From Gryganskiella cystojenkinii (taxonomy: Eukaryota > Mortierellomycota > Mortierellomycetes > Mortierellales > Mortierellaceae), in NCBI GenBank assembly GCA_015852425.1, contig JAAAIG010000049.1, positions 1 through 48,005 on the forward strand: DNA of 48,005 nucleotides, read 5' to 3'. This document shows, one piece after another, positions 11,579 to 23,470 of the stretch. How positions within the stretch are numbered: the stretch's first letter is position 1; each line of letters begins with the position of its first letter. The notes below the pieces were generated by a model. It searched no databases and was not told the DNA's origin. It was given only the letters and a program-made list of their open reading frames with translations. Both the position numbers and the translations under genes were made by a program.

Positions 11579-13999
11579 TTAGTTGACATTGTTGTAGGCT
11601 GGATATGTTGTGGAAGGATCATAAGTAGAAACCGAAAGAAAAAAATATTAGAGAAACCGCGCGATTTTCAATCTTTACGTGCTGTATTATGTTTTTTTGG
11701 GGGGTTACTTACCACTTCCGCCCAACGGACAATGATCCAGGTTGCCGTCCTCAGGGTTACCCCACCAAAAGGGCATCTGGCCCTCCCAGGATTGAATCGC
11801 AAAGAAGATAATCAAACCACAGACCGCGACACCGGAATCCAGAGCAGCCGAGGTCAGGTAGTTGTAACGGGCCCACCAGTCGTAACGGAACCGTCTCAAC
11901 AAGAAAGCAAAGATGAAACCAATAAACAAGCCGTTGGTATAGAAATAAGGCAGCGCTGGGGGCATGTTCGAGGTGGCGGCAAGGAGCACGGGCCAGTGCA
12001 CGTATTTCAACCAAGTGATGTGAGGGAACTTCTTAGCCGCATACCAGAAGGGGATAGGTAAGATCGCACCAACGACGAAACCCCATTGGACAGAGGCATA
12101 AAGAGCTCCATCCTTGTTTCCAAAGACACGAGCAGGGCCGATCGCACCCCAGATGATCGAGGCCGAGTAAAAAGTGTTGGTGTTACGGCACGTGAAAGGG
12201 TAGCCCTTGGGTGTACAGATGTCAGGACGGGTGTTGACCAACCACATGGCAGTGGCCAAGTTAATAAGTCCACTGATGAACGTCGACGTGAGCTGGGCCA
12301 TAAACATGATTCTTGGCGGGATCTTCATGTAATGACCCAACTTCAAATCCGAAACGAACGTCAAGGCTTGAACGTTGACGATATAACCATAGGTCTTGAA
12401 AGTGACGTTGGCGATCGCATGACCAGGGAGCAAGTAACCGATCACATATTCAGTGACAATGTTCAAACCTGGCGTCTGGTTCGTAACAGCCTGGACAATA
12501 CCGACAGGAAGAACGAAAATGATGGCAATCACTAAGGCCAAAAGGACGGCCCACCAAGGCATGAAGTTCCAGACCGAGCAAGTGACCAAGCTGAGGGCCA
12601 ACATGACGACGAACAGGACCATGTACCACCAATCGGGAACCTCAGGGTAAACGCGCATCAGACGAGAATGAATATCTTCGTTCTCAGCACGGGCAGACTT
12701 CCAACGGGCGACCATCTCCTTTCCATGGTACAAGATCACGTGAACGAGTGTGGCGGTCAATCCAGCGAAACCGACACCATAGGTCAAAGCAAAGAATGAA
12801 TCCATACGGACGGGACCATAAGCCTGGTATTTATCCTCCGACAGAACGTTGCCGGTGAGAATCATGCTCTTATTGTAAGGTGCACCATCCTCACGGAACA
12901 AACCGGGGGAAAGGATCGGGTAGTTCTTGGAGTTCCAGAGGTTGGTATAGTAGGCCCAGGGGACCATGATGTAGGCAACCAAAATAAAACCAACCAAGAT
13001 GTTGACCTGAGCGAACCAAGGCGTGACCAATGGGTTTACATAGTACGAAGCAGCAGCCCAATCCAAGGCGATAGTACCGATACCCAAACCGTTTGACCCT
13101 GTGAGCTGAGACAGGACAATGTTGTTGGGCGCAATCCAACAGATCCAAGAGATCATGCCAATCGTGGGGAAGATGAAACCGGGCAACCAGTAGTAGATAA
13201 AAGAACAGGCCGTGACGATCATAAAGTATTTCATCCTCGACATGCGGTTAGGATCATCTTCGGTCTGAGCAGTTGCGTGCAAAGAGCGGAAGAGCGAAGC
13301 AGTGACGAGTGTACCTGGCCAGACCATGTGCGCAGGACGGACCAAGAAACGACGGATCGCACCCGCAAGGGCAAAACCGGTAATCTGGGTGGTCAAGACC
13401 AAGAGCAGACCGGCAATAAAGGGCTGTTTGTCACCGTAAAAGACGTTTTGCAAGATCACAATATCGACCGCATAGGCTGTGCTGGTGTTACACGAGACCA
13501 TGGTGCCAATCAGGATATGTTCCTTGAGTGAGAAGGGACCAGGGTTGAGCGAAAATTTCCATCCAAAAAGGTTCATCCGACGGGTAGGCAGCACTCGAGC
13601 CATCAAGTGACCAATTGGTAATGAGATCAGGGCCACGACCGAGTAACCGATCGAGATCTGGGTCTGACGGAGGTAAAAGAACTGATTGACGAAACTGACT
13701 GCGGCCGTGAACAACAGACCCAGGGACCACATACGGAAGGTGTTGCAGGGCATCGAGGGGTCGTCCTTGTCTGATGGGTAAATTGGTGAAAAGTGATAGA
13801 GATCGGAGTCGATTAATTATGCGGTCCTTGTTTTGTGCTGTGGGATGTCGACATGTGCGTTGGATAAAAAAAAAGAAAAGGGCTTACTGGAAACAGTGAC
13901 ACGGACTTCTTCGATGGGAGAGTCTTCCTCTTCCTCGATGGTGTATCCAAGAGCATCCTCACGCTCATATTTTTCTTCGTATTCCTCAAACTTCTCCAT
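11579..13999 (-). CDS. oligopeptide transporter, OPT family (copy 2)
   Basis: This is a second OPT-family proton/oligopeptide symporter, close to copy 1 along its whole length. My exon model is 13999-13888, 13770-11713 and 11598-11579, giving 729 residues. The first splice (GTAAGC/TCAG, 117 bp) sits at the same codon as in copy 1 and gives the NKDDP-x-MP start. NPG lies at 113-115 and KIPPR at 520-524. The last 20-nt exon is less certain. The ORF reads into GTAAGT and stops two codons later at 11705. A good acceptor at 11599 instead adds a 7-residue tail ending in Val-Asn, which gives the C-terminus a length similar to copy 1. Copy 2 lacks the internal intron of copy 1. The acidic exon-1 tail ends in the same 12-residue core as copy 1, so the two are tandem duplicates. 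Confidence 0.93.
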
Positions 14000-16900
14000 T
14001 GTGAGTGTGTTTCAGATCCGAAGGTTGGAGGAGCAAACGGAGGTGACAGTGTAAGTATAAAGAACGAGTGAAGCAGAAAAATATATGTAAAAGACAAAAC
14101 AGGGTATAAGTGCGTGCAAGTCGACAAAGTCGACAGAAGCAAAGCGAAAAGGAAAGGCGAGGGAGTTGAAGAAAAGATGAAATCAAGAAAGGAAAAAAAA
14201 GCGGGGGGAACTTGATATGTGCCCAACTCTTTATAACAAAACTATTGCTGCAATGCGACTGGAGGAAGGGAAGTATTGTCGGGAGTTTGTCCGCCGGATT
14301 GTCCAGCTGGCACCGAAGCCCTGCCCTTGTGTCCCGTTAAGTTAGTCAGGATGAATACAGTGTCACAAATAAAATGGAAAAAAAAATTGCATTTTTTTTA
14401 CTCAGCTTGATGTGCTTCGCAAATGACGAAGGGCGTTGGCCATGGCAGGTTGCCGACTGGCGCGGCAGTGCGTTAGAGCGGTCCTACAATTAAAAAAAAG
14501 GGAATTAACAGCAAGCAAAACGACAAACATCTAAATTGGGATGGTGGAATTTGAATTTCCGTTCGGTAATATGAGACCCAGCCATCCAGAGATCGTTTCG
14601 GACTCAAGGAAACATGCTCTCTCTTGCACCAACCAAGGGCTATAGCTTGATGGGAAAGTCGTCGGAGCGCGTAATTTCGGGTCCATCCACGCAAAAAAAA
14701 AAATAAAAAAATCCATGGACAAAGAGTCGAGGAAGATAATTTAATGCCGCTGGTCGGTTGCCTCCTTCGAAGGTCAAAGTTGAGGGCTTTTTATGTTTTT
14801 TTTTCCCAGACTTGCAAATAGCAATCGCTGTGTGGCCTGCGTCAGTTGTGACCTTGGTTGATTCTGTCAGTCAATAATGATCAATTTTTCTTCCCCGCTA
14901 GGCTATTTCTTTCAAATTTTGCACACGGCAAGCCTTCCGAAACGACAGTTGTGCAGACCATTGATAATCTATTTTATTAGAGCGTGACTTTGCGACAATG
15001 ACTGTACTCAAAATGGCTCAGCGCCAATGTCCGCGTGCCGCTGCTATCCAGAGATATTAATGCCGCTGTTCTGGGTGCGAAAGGCAGGCACAACCGAGGA
15101 ACCCCCAGTCTCCGAGAAAAAAGTGCGGTCGTCGCGTGTGGCAAAACAACAAATGAGCGAACAAACGTTACACAGGATCAAGAACGTCCTGAAGAAAAAG
15201 AGAAGTCGACCGGCCAGAGAGCTCCAGCCCCTTGAGAGGAAACCTTTTTTTTTGTTTGTCCAGAGGGACAGAAAGGAGCATGGTCTGGTTGAACTCAAAA
15301 AAAAAGTCCACCAAGGAATTGAATACAGTTTGTGACAACATTGCCGGCAACAAGAGACCTTTTTCGTTCTTTGCAAAGGCAACAACAATTGTCGTTCGCC
15401 TCCTGCATTCCCGCGTATGCAACCTTCGACTATTCCTGTGTCTGGGTCGTCATGAACAATATGCACCTATCCCTTCGGGGTTCTTTTTTTCTTTGGTCTT
15501 GCATAACATGCACATAAGATAGACTTTCGTCTCCTTGTCTGTCCATTTCGTCAATTAGCATGATTCCCTGCAGCCTTTGATAGGTGTGCATATATGGTGG
15601 TTTTGTAGACTGACTTTGTCTCCACATACTTGAGCTCTTTACTCGTATTTTTCCTGCATTGGCGATCCGGTTATCTATTCCCAGTGCAAGAGGAAATGAA
15701 AAAATGAGACCGGTCAGCAAGTCTCGAAAGGGTTCGCGAGAACGCAAAAAGTCGTTGTAGAAATCAAATGAAGACACAGTGAATGAAATGTGAAGTTTGC
15801 TCAGTTCAAGTGTAACGCGATCTTCAGCTCGGACAGACAGGACTGCAAATACACATGGCGTGTAATTTATGCAGTTGGTTCGATGGAGACTAGCTTTTGA
15901 TCATCAAAGCGAGGGTGTAATGCACATGGACACATGGAGGTTCTTATTGTTTAAAAAAAATAAAAAAATAAAGGAGGTTCATGTACGTACCATGAGGTCG
16001 GTATGATGCGGTGAATGAGAGACAATGTCAGGGCGGGAAGAAAAAGATTCCGTTCCTGCGTTGGGGAGGTAGATTCCATCCTGACCTTGTTCCTTGGGCC
16101 CTGCCCACATCAAACGATCGCTGTCTCTGTTTCATCATATTTTCAATGGAGAAAAACATGTGTGTTTGTTGTGCATGCATGTCGACAATAATAATATAAA
16201 GAACTAATCTTTGATGTTGAATGAATCAATAATCAACGAGTACTGTATAGTAAAAATTTACAGCGATGGTATCGACACGTGACTGCTGTTAAGCAGATCG
16301 ATCTGAGAGGCCGAACAAAACGTTCGAAGGAAAGAGGGGAGGGTGACCGTCGTCCCAACTGATAGACAAGAAGACCCACCCCAAAGAAGTTGATTTTTTT
16401 TGAGGTCATTTTGACAGAGGTTGGGTTCCACTTTGAATCTGATCTTATTGGATATAAAGCGAAATATCTTCGTGCTGTGTGCTTATTGACCCACCAAAGG
16501 ACTTCTTCGGTCATGAAGCAAAAATGCGATTCGCCGTGTCTTGCAGAAAGAACAAAAGGGCTTCCAGGCATGATGAACGATGTGTAATGCAGCGAAGAAA
16601 GTCAAAAAAAAAGGGCGAGACCAACAGGGGCGAGCAGAACAACAGAATGCAGGAGATTGCATGGTTGCAGGGGGCAAATGGGCGTCCAAGGACATCAGCA
16701 GGGCACAGCCTGCCTGCACCAACCCTGCAAAGAACGAACTCGGAGTGACGAGAAGCAGCAAAAGAAGAGAACAAGACAGGCACAGCCTGCAGAAACAAAG
16801 AGGCATAAGTGAGCAGGGACAGAGAGAAAGAACAGACAAGACCGAGCCCACTGTGCGGACAGGGACCATCACCTCGCCATCATCAACTTTTCAATCTTTT

Positions 16901-17126
16901 TTCCCTCTCTTGCACGAACCCGCATCCCTTTCTTTCTTTCTTTTTTTATTTTCTCTTTCCCTCTCTCTCTCCTTCCCTTCTTCGTTTGTTCTCATCAACC
17001 ACAACCAAAAACATAACAGACCCTCTCTCCTTTTCTTTTCTTCTTTGTCCCACTCATCCATCCTCTCTCTCACACATCACTCACCCATCCTCTAAAACAA
17101 ACTCAGGTTTCCTATCAACTTTCCAA
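14000..17126. other. intergenic between OPT2 and the C2H2 factor
   Basis: About 3.1 kb with no supported gene. The left end is the OPT2 promoter. From about 16890 to 17126 the plus strand is a C/T-rich leader typical of fungal promoters, leading to the ATG at 17127. A CACGTG E-box lies at about 16275-16280. A short minus-strand stretch (14402-14722) has a good acceptor but no convincing donor, so I did not call a gene. Confidence 0.5.
14229..14235 (-). promoter_or_regulatory. TATA-like box, OPT2
   Basis: TATAAAG on the minus strand, about 230 bp upstream of the OPT2 start codon. The match is good. The spacing implies a leader of roughly 150-200 nt, which would be long but not unusual in fungi. 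Confidence 0.3.
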
Positions 17127-20100
17127 ATGCCCATCGTTCCCATCCAGCCCGCTCAGGGTCTGAGCTTGGCTCCCGCCTCTGGCCCAGATCCCCTTTCTCA
17201 ACGGCACCACAACCACCACCAACACCACCAACACCACCAACAGCATTATCATGCCCAACAGCCGATTCATGAATACCACCACTCAAGCTACCCACACTAC
17301 CGACCTCCTCCGACTCAGCAACACCCATATTCGACTGTGCCTGTGCCTGTTCCTGTCTCTGCCCCTGCCTACTACCCTCCACCTCCAGCCCATCACCCTT
17401 ATGATCTTCCTCCTGTCCGTGATACCTTTGGGGGCAGTAACAACGCTGTGGAGCATTCCATCGAGAACAACAACAACAACAACAACAACCCACATCACTC
17501 TAACCAAGCCCACCCATACTACCCTCCTCAACAGCATCTCTATCAACACCATGACTATCCACAACAACAATCTCAATATAACTACTCTGGTCAGGAGTAC
17601 GGTTCCAGTCGACACAGTAGTCCAGACGAAGGCGGAGTCCAAGAGTCTCATCTCTTCAATCGCAGCGGTACCCCTGACAGTGTTACTACTGCTGCGGATG
17701 GTGGAAATCCTCAGGACCCGAACAAGACCTCCAAGGGCAAACTCTTTCAGTGCACAGGATTCGGAGACTGTCGAATGGTGTTTACGCGCAGCGAGCACCT
17801 TGCCCGTCATGCTCGGTAAGTCTTTGTTGTTTTCTCTTCCAGAACGAACCCCTTTGTCCCACCATAGTATTCTTTATTCTTTATTCTTTTTTTATTTTCT
17901 GTGCCTGAAAAAAATACGAGGGACCAAAGAAAAGAACGGGAAAGAGAGCGGTGGTGGACAGGGGAGGGGTATGATAGAATGAAGACGTAAGGAAAAGAAT
18001 GGAAAAAAGGGTGATCAAAATTGATGAAAGGGGGGGAGGGCTCAGTCAAAAGAAGATGACAATGAGATAGACAATACCAAATGGGTTCCTTTTCCATTGT
18101 ATCGTTATCTTGACAGCCTCCCTGACTCCATCCTGGATCGAGTCAACAACACCTTTTTCTCCTATCTCAATACAAGAAAAAACAACAAACACCAACCAAA
18201 ACATCAACAACTACTCCCCAAAACAACCACAGCAACAACAACCCGGCGAAAAGGAACGGTCATTTTTGTTCCTGGAAAAGAGAAGAGAGGAGAGGGTTGC
18301 GGGATGTCATATCAACGAACTCGTATTGCAATCGAACCAACAATGCAATAGCCTTATCCCCAACCAAAGGCCACTTGGCCTCCTTTGGCTTGGGCCTGGT
18401 CCGAGTACATATTTTTTTTTAATTTTTCTTTGATGATTATGTCATTTGAGCTTCCATCGATTGTCTTTATTCGTTCGTATCCAAACAACACGGTCCCTTT
18501 TTTCATTCATTTATTTGTACTTTTTTTTGTGCCACAGACCCAAAAAAGGGCGCCACTTTTGTGTCATTTTAATTTTCAAACACTCCGCCCTGTGTTTGGT
18601 TCCTGGTTCCTTGATGTCCGAGGAAAAGAGGTTGGAAAACATGGAGAAAACAGACACAGAAGTGGAGTGGAGTGGAGTTGGGCTGTCTTTTATCACATTT
18701 CATCATCAGTCTCCATCCTATCTTGCGCCTTTACGGCGTCATGTCAATTTTTCAATAGGGTTTTGAGAGTGCTAAATATGCCAACGCACAGCAAAAAAAA
18801 AAAAAAAAAATGCACGAAAGGAGCCCAGGTGCAACAAAAAAAGTGACCAAGGACTTCATCAGTGCACCCATCCACTACCACTCATATTGACGCAATAATT
18901 CACAACTTGGTACCTGGCAATTGCTTATCATTTCCGAGGTTCAAAAGTGTCCAACACCACACTTTTGCTTCCATCATGCTCACTCTCCAGCATTTTTTGA
19001 GCTTTTTTTCTTATATTTTTCAGTCTTCGTCATACTTCGACCGTTCCATGGTTTATTTTCTTTGTACCACCAGACTATTATTCGCGCACACACACGCACG
19101 CGCACCATTTTACTCTTTCTAGTTGTTTGGTACCAATGCCAAACGCACTACCACCCTTCAGCCTCGAACTAAAGCAATAGTCTAATTGAAATACCCCTTC
19201 TTTTTCGTCATTCTTTTTCTTTTATTTTCTTGTCTTGTGTCGCTAACGAATAATAGGAAACACACGGGCGAAAAGCCGTTCCAGTGCGTGGTTGATGGTT
19301 GTACTCGGATGTTTAGTCGATTCGACAACATGGTTCAACACACTCAGACACATACGAAAGGTCCTCATCGAGAGTCGGCTGATCTCATTGCCTCCAAGAT
19401 TGCGATCGAAAGCCGACGCAAGAGTGAAGCCGGTCTCCTCACGGGTACCACGACCCGTCGTCATAGTATCAAATCCACAGGTGGCTCAAAGAGCAACCGA
19501 AACTCGATCACCTCTGTCCCTGAATCGTCCGAGGATCAAAAAGTCGCCGTGTCAGATGCTGTCATCAAGAGTAGCAACAAACATCAGCGCATGCAGTCCT
19601 TGCCCATGCTCTCAGTCTCTCCTTCCAGTGGCCCTATCCGCTCTATTACCCCGGCATTGCCCTCCCCTGTAACTCCATCCTCCATGGCAGGATCTCCCAA
19701 CTCTCCAACAAAGTTGCTTCGTTCGACCGCAAGAAAGGATTCGGCCAAGATTCGCAAGAGAGCCAGCAACAGCGGCATCGGTGGTATCGTTACATCTTCT
19801 GCTGCAATGTCCTCGGCTGGTTTGAGTCGCCGAGGATCATTGGGATCGGTTGCGGATAGGAATTCTTCTGCTGAGTCCTGGTATGCGTCCAAACTTCACC
19901 ATCGAACTAGCCTGGATTTCAGTCTCGATCAACGTGCTTACTTGTCCTCCATGGAGGCCATGAAGAGCACTCATGGTCAACAACAACGACCCGATGCTTA
20001 CTTGCCTCCCATGAACCAGTACATTGCCGAGCAGGATTACTCCACGAACCGGCCATCATTCCCACGTCACCCTTTGTCTCCCGAGCACTCGTCCCATTCT

Positions 20101-20898
20101 GACGATATGGATTCTGATGACGCCGGTTATCACATGCACCCGCATCATCAGCAACAGCAGCAGCAGCAGCCTCGCTCAGAGATGTCAACACCCGATCAAG
20201 GCTGGCGAGGAACTGATAACGCTGACGACTCGATGGCGCATTGTATTCTCCCACCTCTGCGGACAGCCTTTCCCGAGGGAGAAACTCTCGAGTCGCAGCA
20301 ACAGTCTGCGCGCTTGCCTTCGATTCATCAACACCATCACCATCATGGCCGATTTCGCTCCCAGACCATTCACTCGAGTGGGAGTGAACCTTATCCTCCC
20401 GCCAACGGCAACAAGCTCCGTCGCCTTTCACTTGTGGACTTGAACGTCCCTATTCAGGAGGCGACTAAGGCAGTTCATCATTCCATTCCGATTCCCCCGA
20501 TCGAAGCCGACCACCACCCTCTTTCTGTTTCTCATACTCAACAGCCGCAGCAAGAACAACCTCGGCAATTTCAACCACCCGAGCAAAAGATGGAGGGCGT
20601 GGATGTGTCTGAGGATGAGATCAAGGCCTTGGAGGCGTTTGGAGAGCTTTGGTCTCAGGGTCGTGATGTTGAGATGAAGGAGAACAGTCAACCTCGAACC
20701 TTGTCTCCAGCCTCAGCGGCATCTGTCCCAACTCTCGTTACTAAGGTGAAAATCGAGCCCGTTCAGCAAACAACCTCGAATGGGGTCGTTCCTGGGCCTG
20801 ACTTTGGTCGTCGCGCCTATATCAAGGGCGAGGTTAACTACTATGGTGGCCATGCGGTCCCACAGGACCAGCAACAGCGAGGTATGGAGGTCGATTAA
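17127..20898 (+). CDS. C2H2 zinc-finger transcription factor, Msn2/Usv1-like
   Basis: This is a nuclear two-finger C2H2 regulator of 776 residues. The exons are 17127-17815 and 19257-20898, joined across a 1441-bp intron by GTAAG/ATAG with a CTAAC branch-like site 14 nt before the acceptor. Finger 1 has ligands C209, C215, H228 and H232, with helix core RSEHLAR. Finger 2 has C240, C245, H258 and H262, with core RFDNMVQ. The linker is the classic TGEKP. Helices of this type (Msn2/4, Usv1, Rgm1, Com2) bind AGGGG stress elements in yeast, so a stress or nutrient role is inferred. Finger position near the middle differs from Msn2, where the fingers are C-terminal. The N-terminus is rich in His, Gln, Pro and Tyr; the long tail is Ser-rich with Gln and His runs and an acidic patch near the end. 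I prefer the ATG at 17127 because upstream in-frame sequence is C/T-rich leader. Confidence 0.9.
17816..19256 (+). other. unusually long intron within the zinc-finger pair
   Basis: This 1441-bp intron lies between the two zinc fingers of the C2H2 factor. The others in the window are 86-283 bp. Its ends are canonical, and the protein joins exactly at Arg-Lys-His-Thr-Gly-Glu-Lys. Inside it, 18120-18250 is C/A-rich and resembles a fungal 5' leader. It also has an A18 tract near 18792-18810 and a few AGTGG repeats near 18661. I see no further coding exon. Confidence 0.85.
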
Positions 20899-23470
20899 AG
20901 TCCGCGATCTCTATATCATTGCATCTCTGCACGCTACTACCGATCGTCTCTTGCAACATTCAACACACACTCCGCTCAATTCAAAAATCCGATTGTAAAT
21001 AGCTTTTCTCTCCATTTCATCATTGCATCATTACCATCTGTACTTTTATGCGTTACTCAAGAAAAAATATAAGTTTGTCGTCATTTCGTCATTTCGTCGT
21101 TGTTTTGTTCCTGAACCAACTTACCATAAGCGATAGGGACCGGGGATTTGGCTGCTTTGCGATAAAAGAATTTGGTCCGCTGTTGTCATTTGCTATGAGA
21201 AGATCGAGAAAGGGACCCTGAATTAGCATGTATTCTGATAAAAAACGCATTATTTTATGGTGGATGCAGGAACCAAAATAGACCTAAAATAAACACGAAT
21301 GTTTTTACACTCATAACTCTGTTAGTGAAGACGATAGGGCCTTAGACCATGTTGGTGAGGCAAACCTGGACCAGTTTCCCGTTTTCTTAAACATCAGGAA
21401 ACATGTCGTCATAGCCTCTCGTTCATTTTACGTAAAAACAAGGGCTCTAAAAAAAGCACAGTTTCGGTACCGCAATGAAGACCGACAACTTTTGTTGCCT
21501 CATGAGATTGTCGGGTGGGAGTGATGGTCCTCGTTCGTAGGGTATCGAACACCATGGTCATTGAGCATGGGAAGGCTGGCCTTCACAACAGTTACGCCGA
21601 CATATTGGCCACGATAAGGATGGCCTGAAAGTGACCCGACGCTGAGGGGTGGATATCATTCAGTCCTCTCCTAACATTCGACCCCGACCATTAAATAGTC
21701 TTTAAAAAGACTTTCTAAATCCTAGCGTGAGAGATCCATTTTTTTATTTTTATTTTTTTTTTGGACCCTTGGAACCTGCTGAAATTGCAAGGTCACGCAT
21801 GCGGTATCTCTTCATGCTTTAGCCAACGAAGGAAGAATGTCAAGCGATCATACCTTTCAGGGACGATCTTGCAGTAAACTCGGTGGAGAATGACACGTAT
21901 TTTCAAAGTAGTACATACTAACCTACAAAAAAAAAAGATAAAGGTAAAAGAAGCAAATTAAAACTTGAATAGGACCTGGGTATGACACAGGATCTCTCAT
22001 AGATGTCCGCAGACGGCGAAACTGCACCACGAAACAAAAAGTGAAAGGGTCAGATCTACGCCACCATAATTGACGGATCAACACAAAGAGAAAAAAGAGT
22101 GGAGATGGGGAAGAGGCTGGGACCACGACACAAGGTGCTGGGACGACCTTTTTTTTGTTCTTGCTTGCGTTTCACCACCGCGAAGTTTTGTGACTGCTCT
22201 CTTCTTTAATTCATTCTCCACATTCCTTTTTTTCCTCATCAGACAAATTCACACTTCGCTCCTTCCTTCTCTTTCGCACATGTGCCAATCCCCACGACAC
22301 GCTCATTCTCCAATCGGCGAGTCAATCAACTATTCCCCCTTCTTTCCTACCTCTTTCTGTTAGATACTCTGTGAATTGAGAAATCATCTGATGTTGTGTG
22401 GGACGTGGTAAGTGTAGGCAGCCAGCGTTTGGCACTCGGACAAGTTGTCCGTCAAAGGGACAATGAATCGACGTTTCTCGCGTCTTTATCCCTTTATTGT
22501 CATATGTCCTTATCACATCAACGCAACATTTTTTACACATTCCAGGGGGTACTCCTCAGAGCTTTGCGAAAGAGTTCAGTCTCGGTTTCCGGATTTGTTT
22601 TTATGAACGTTAGGTAGGCAGAAATGGCTTATCCTTGTACGCGCACATTTTGTTTGAGCACCAATCATGCCTTCAGCTGCAACGTCGGGGGACATTGCGG
22701 TGCTTGGACAATGCATTGTGGCGGAGACTAGTTTTTTGGGGGTCAAAGCATTTGCAGGTATTAAATGGATTCCTGGCACAACAACTTTTACGGAGGGCGA
22801 TACTGAGACAGACCAAAAAAAAAAAGAAAAAACACGTCTTGTGTTTAGTATGAAACTCAAAGAGAAAGAGGCTTGAGCAATAAACACTTGTTCCCAAAAA
22901 TATCTATCTTCTCTTGCTATTTTACACGAGGCAATGCTGTCAAGAACAAAACGGAAAAAAGGAAGGAAAAAGAAAAAGGAAAAAAGAAAGAAAATTGCAT
23001 TAAAGACGGAATCGTTCTTTCGCCAAGGGATACGGTCAACTTTGGACAGGTGGATTTAAAGCCAAAACGGACCTTTTTGACCAAAAGAACCCAACGAAAC
23101 GCATTGAACATGACAAAGACAGAAAGCAAAAAAAAACTAAAATTATTCCACGTCTTTGGTGGTTCCTTCTCCTTCGCCTCCCCGATGCCAAGATAAGATC
23201 GAAAAAAAAGACCGATCAGGGTGCTTGCTGTGCCCCAGCTATCCATTTCACATGCCTCACAGCGAAGCACGCTTACTAACTCTTGAAAACAATGACCAGG
23301 GACTAAGTTGAAAGAGTTCCTTTTTGCTTCTCCATACCTCCTCTCACACATCCTTTGCAAATCATCAAAGCCAGCTCCTCTCTTCTTTTTTTCTTCCCTC
23401 CCCTCCTCCCCTCACTTCCATCCCTAACTCTTACTCCTCCTCCTAAACACGAGAGAAACACAACTATCTG
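20899..23470. other. intergenic, no supported gene
   Basis: About 2.6 kb. The left part is the 3' flank of the C2H2 factor, and the last 150 bases are the C/T-rich leader of the first hydrolase. Between them I find only short frames rich in Lys or Phe from A/T tracts. No tRNA, rRNA or transposon signature was recognised. Confidence 0.5.

Noticed and set aside
14402..14722. Possible short two-exon gene or structured RNA on the minus strand
   Set aside because: A T-rich acceptor (TTGTAG) precedes an 82-nt open stretch, but no GTRAGT-type donor fits upstream. A T-arm-like ATTCAAA loop does not pair into a tRNA, and the stretch does not match 5S rRNA.
17283..17810. 175-codon minus-strand open frame
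   Set aside because: It is antisense to exon 1 of the C2H2 factor. Its Val/Arg-rich composition comes from ACC/CAC repeats on the coding strand.
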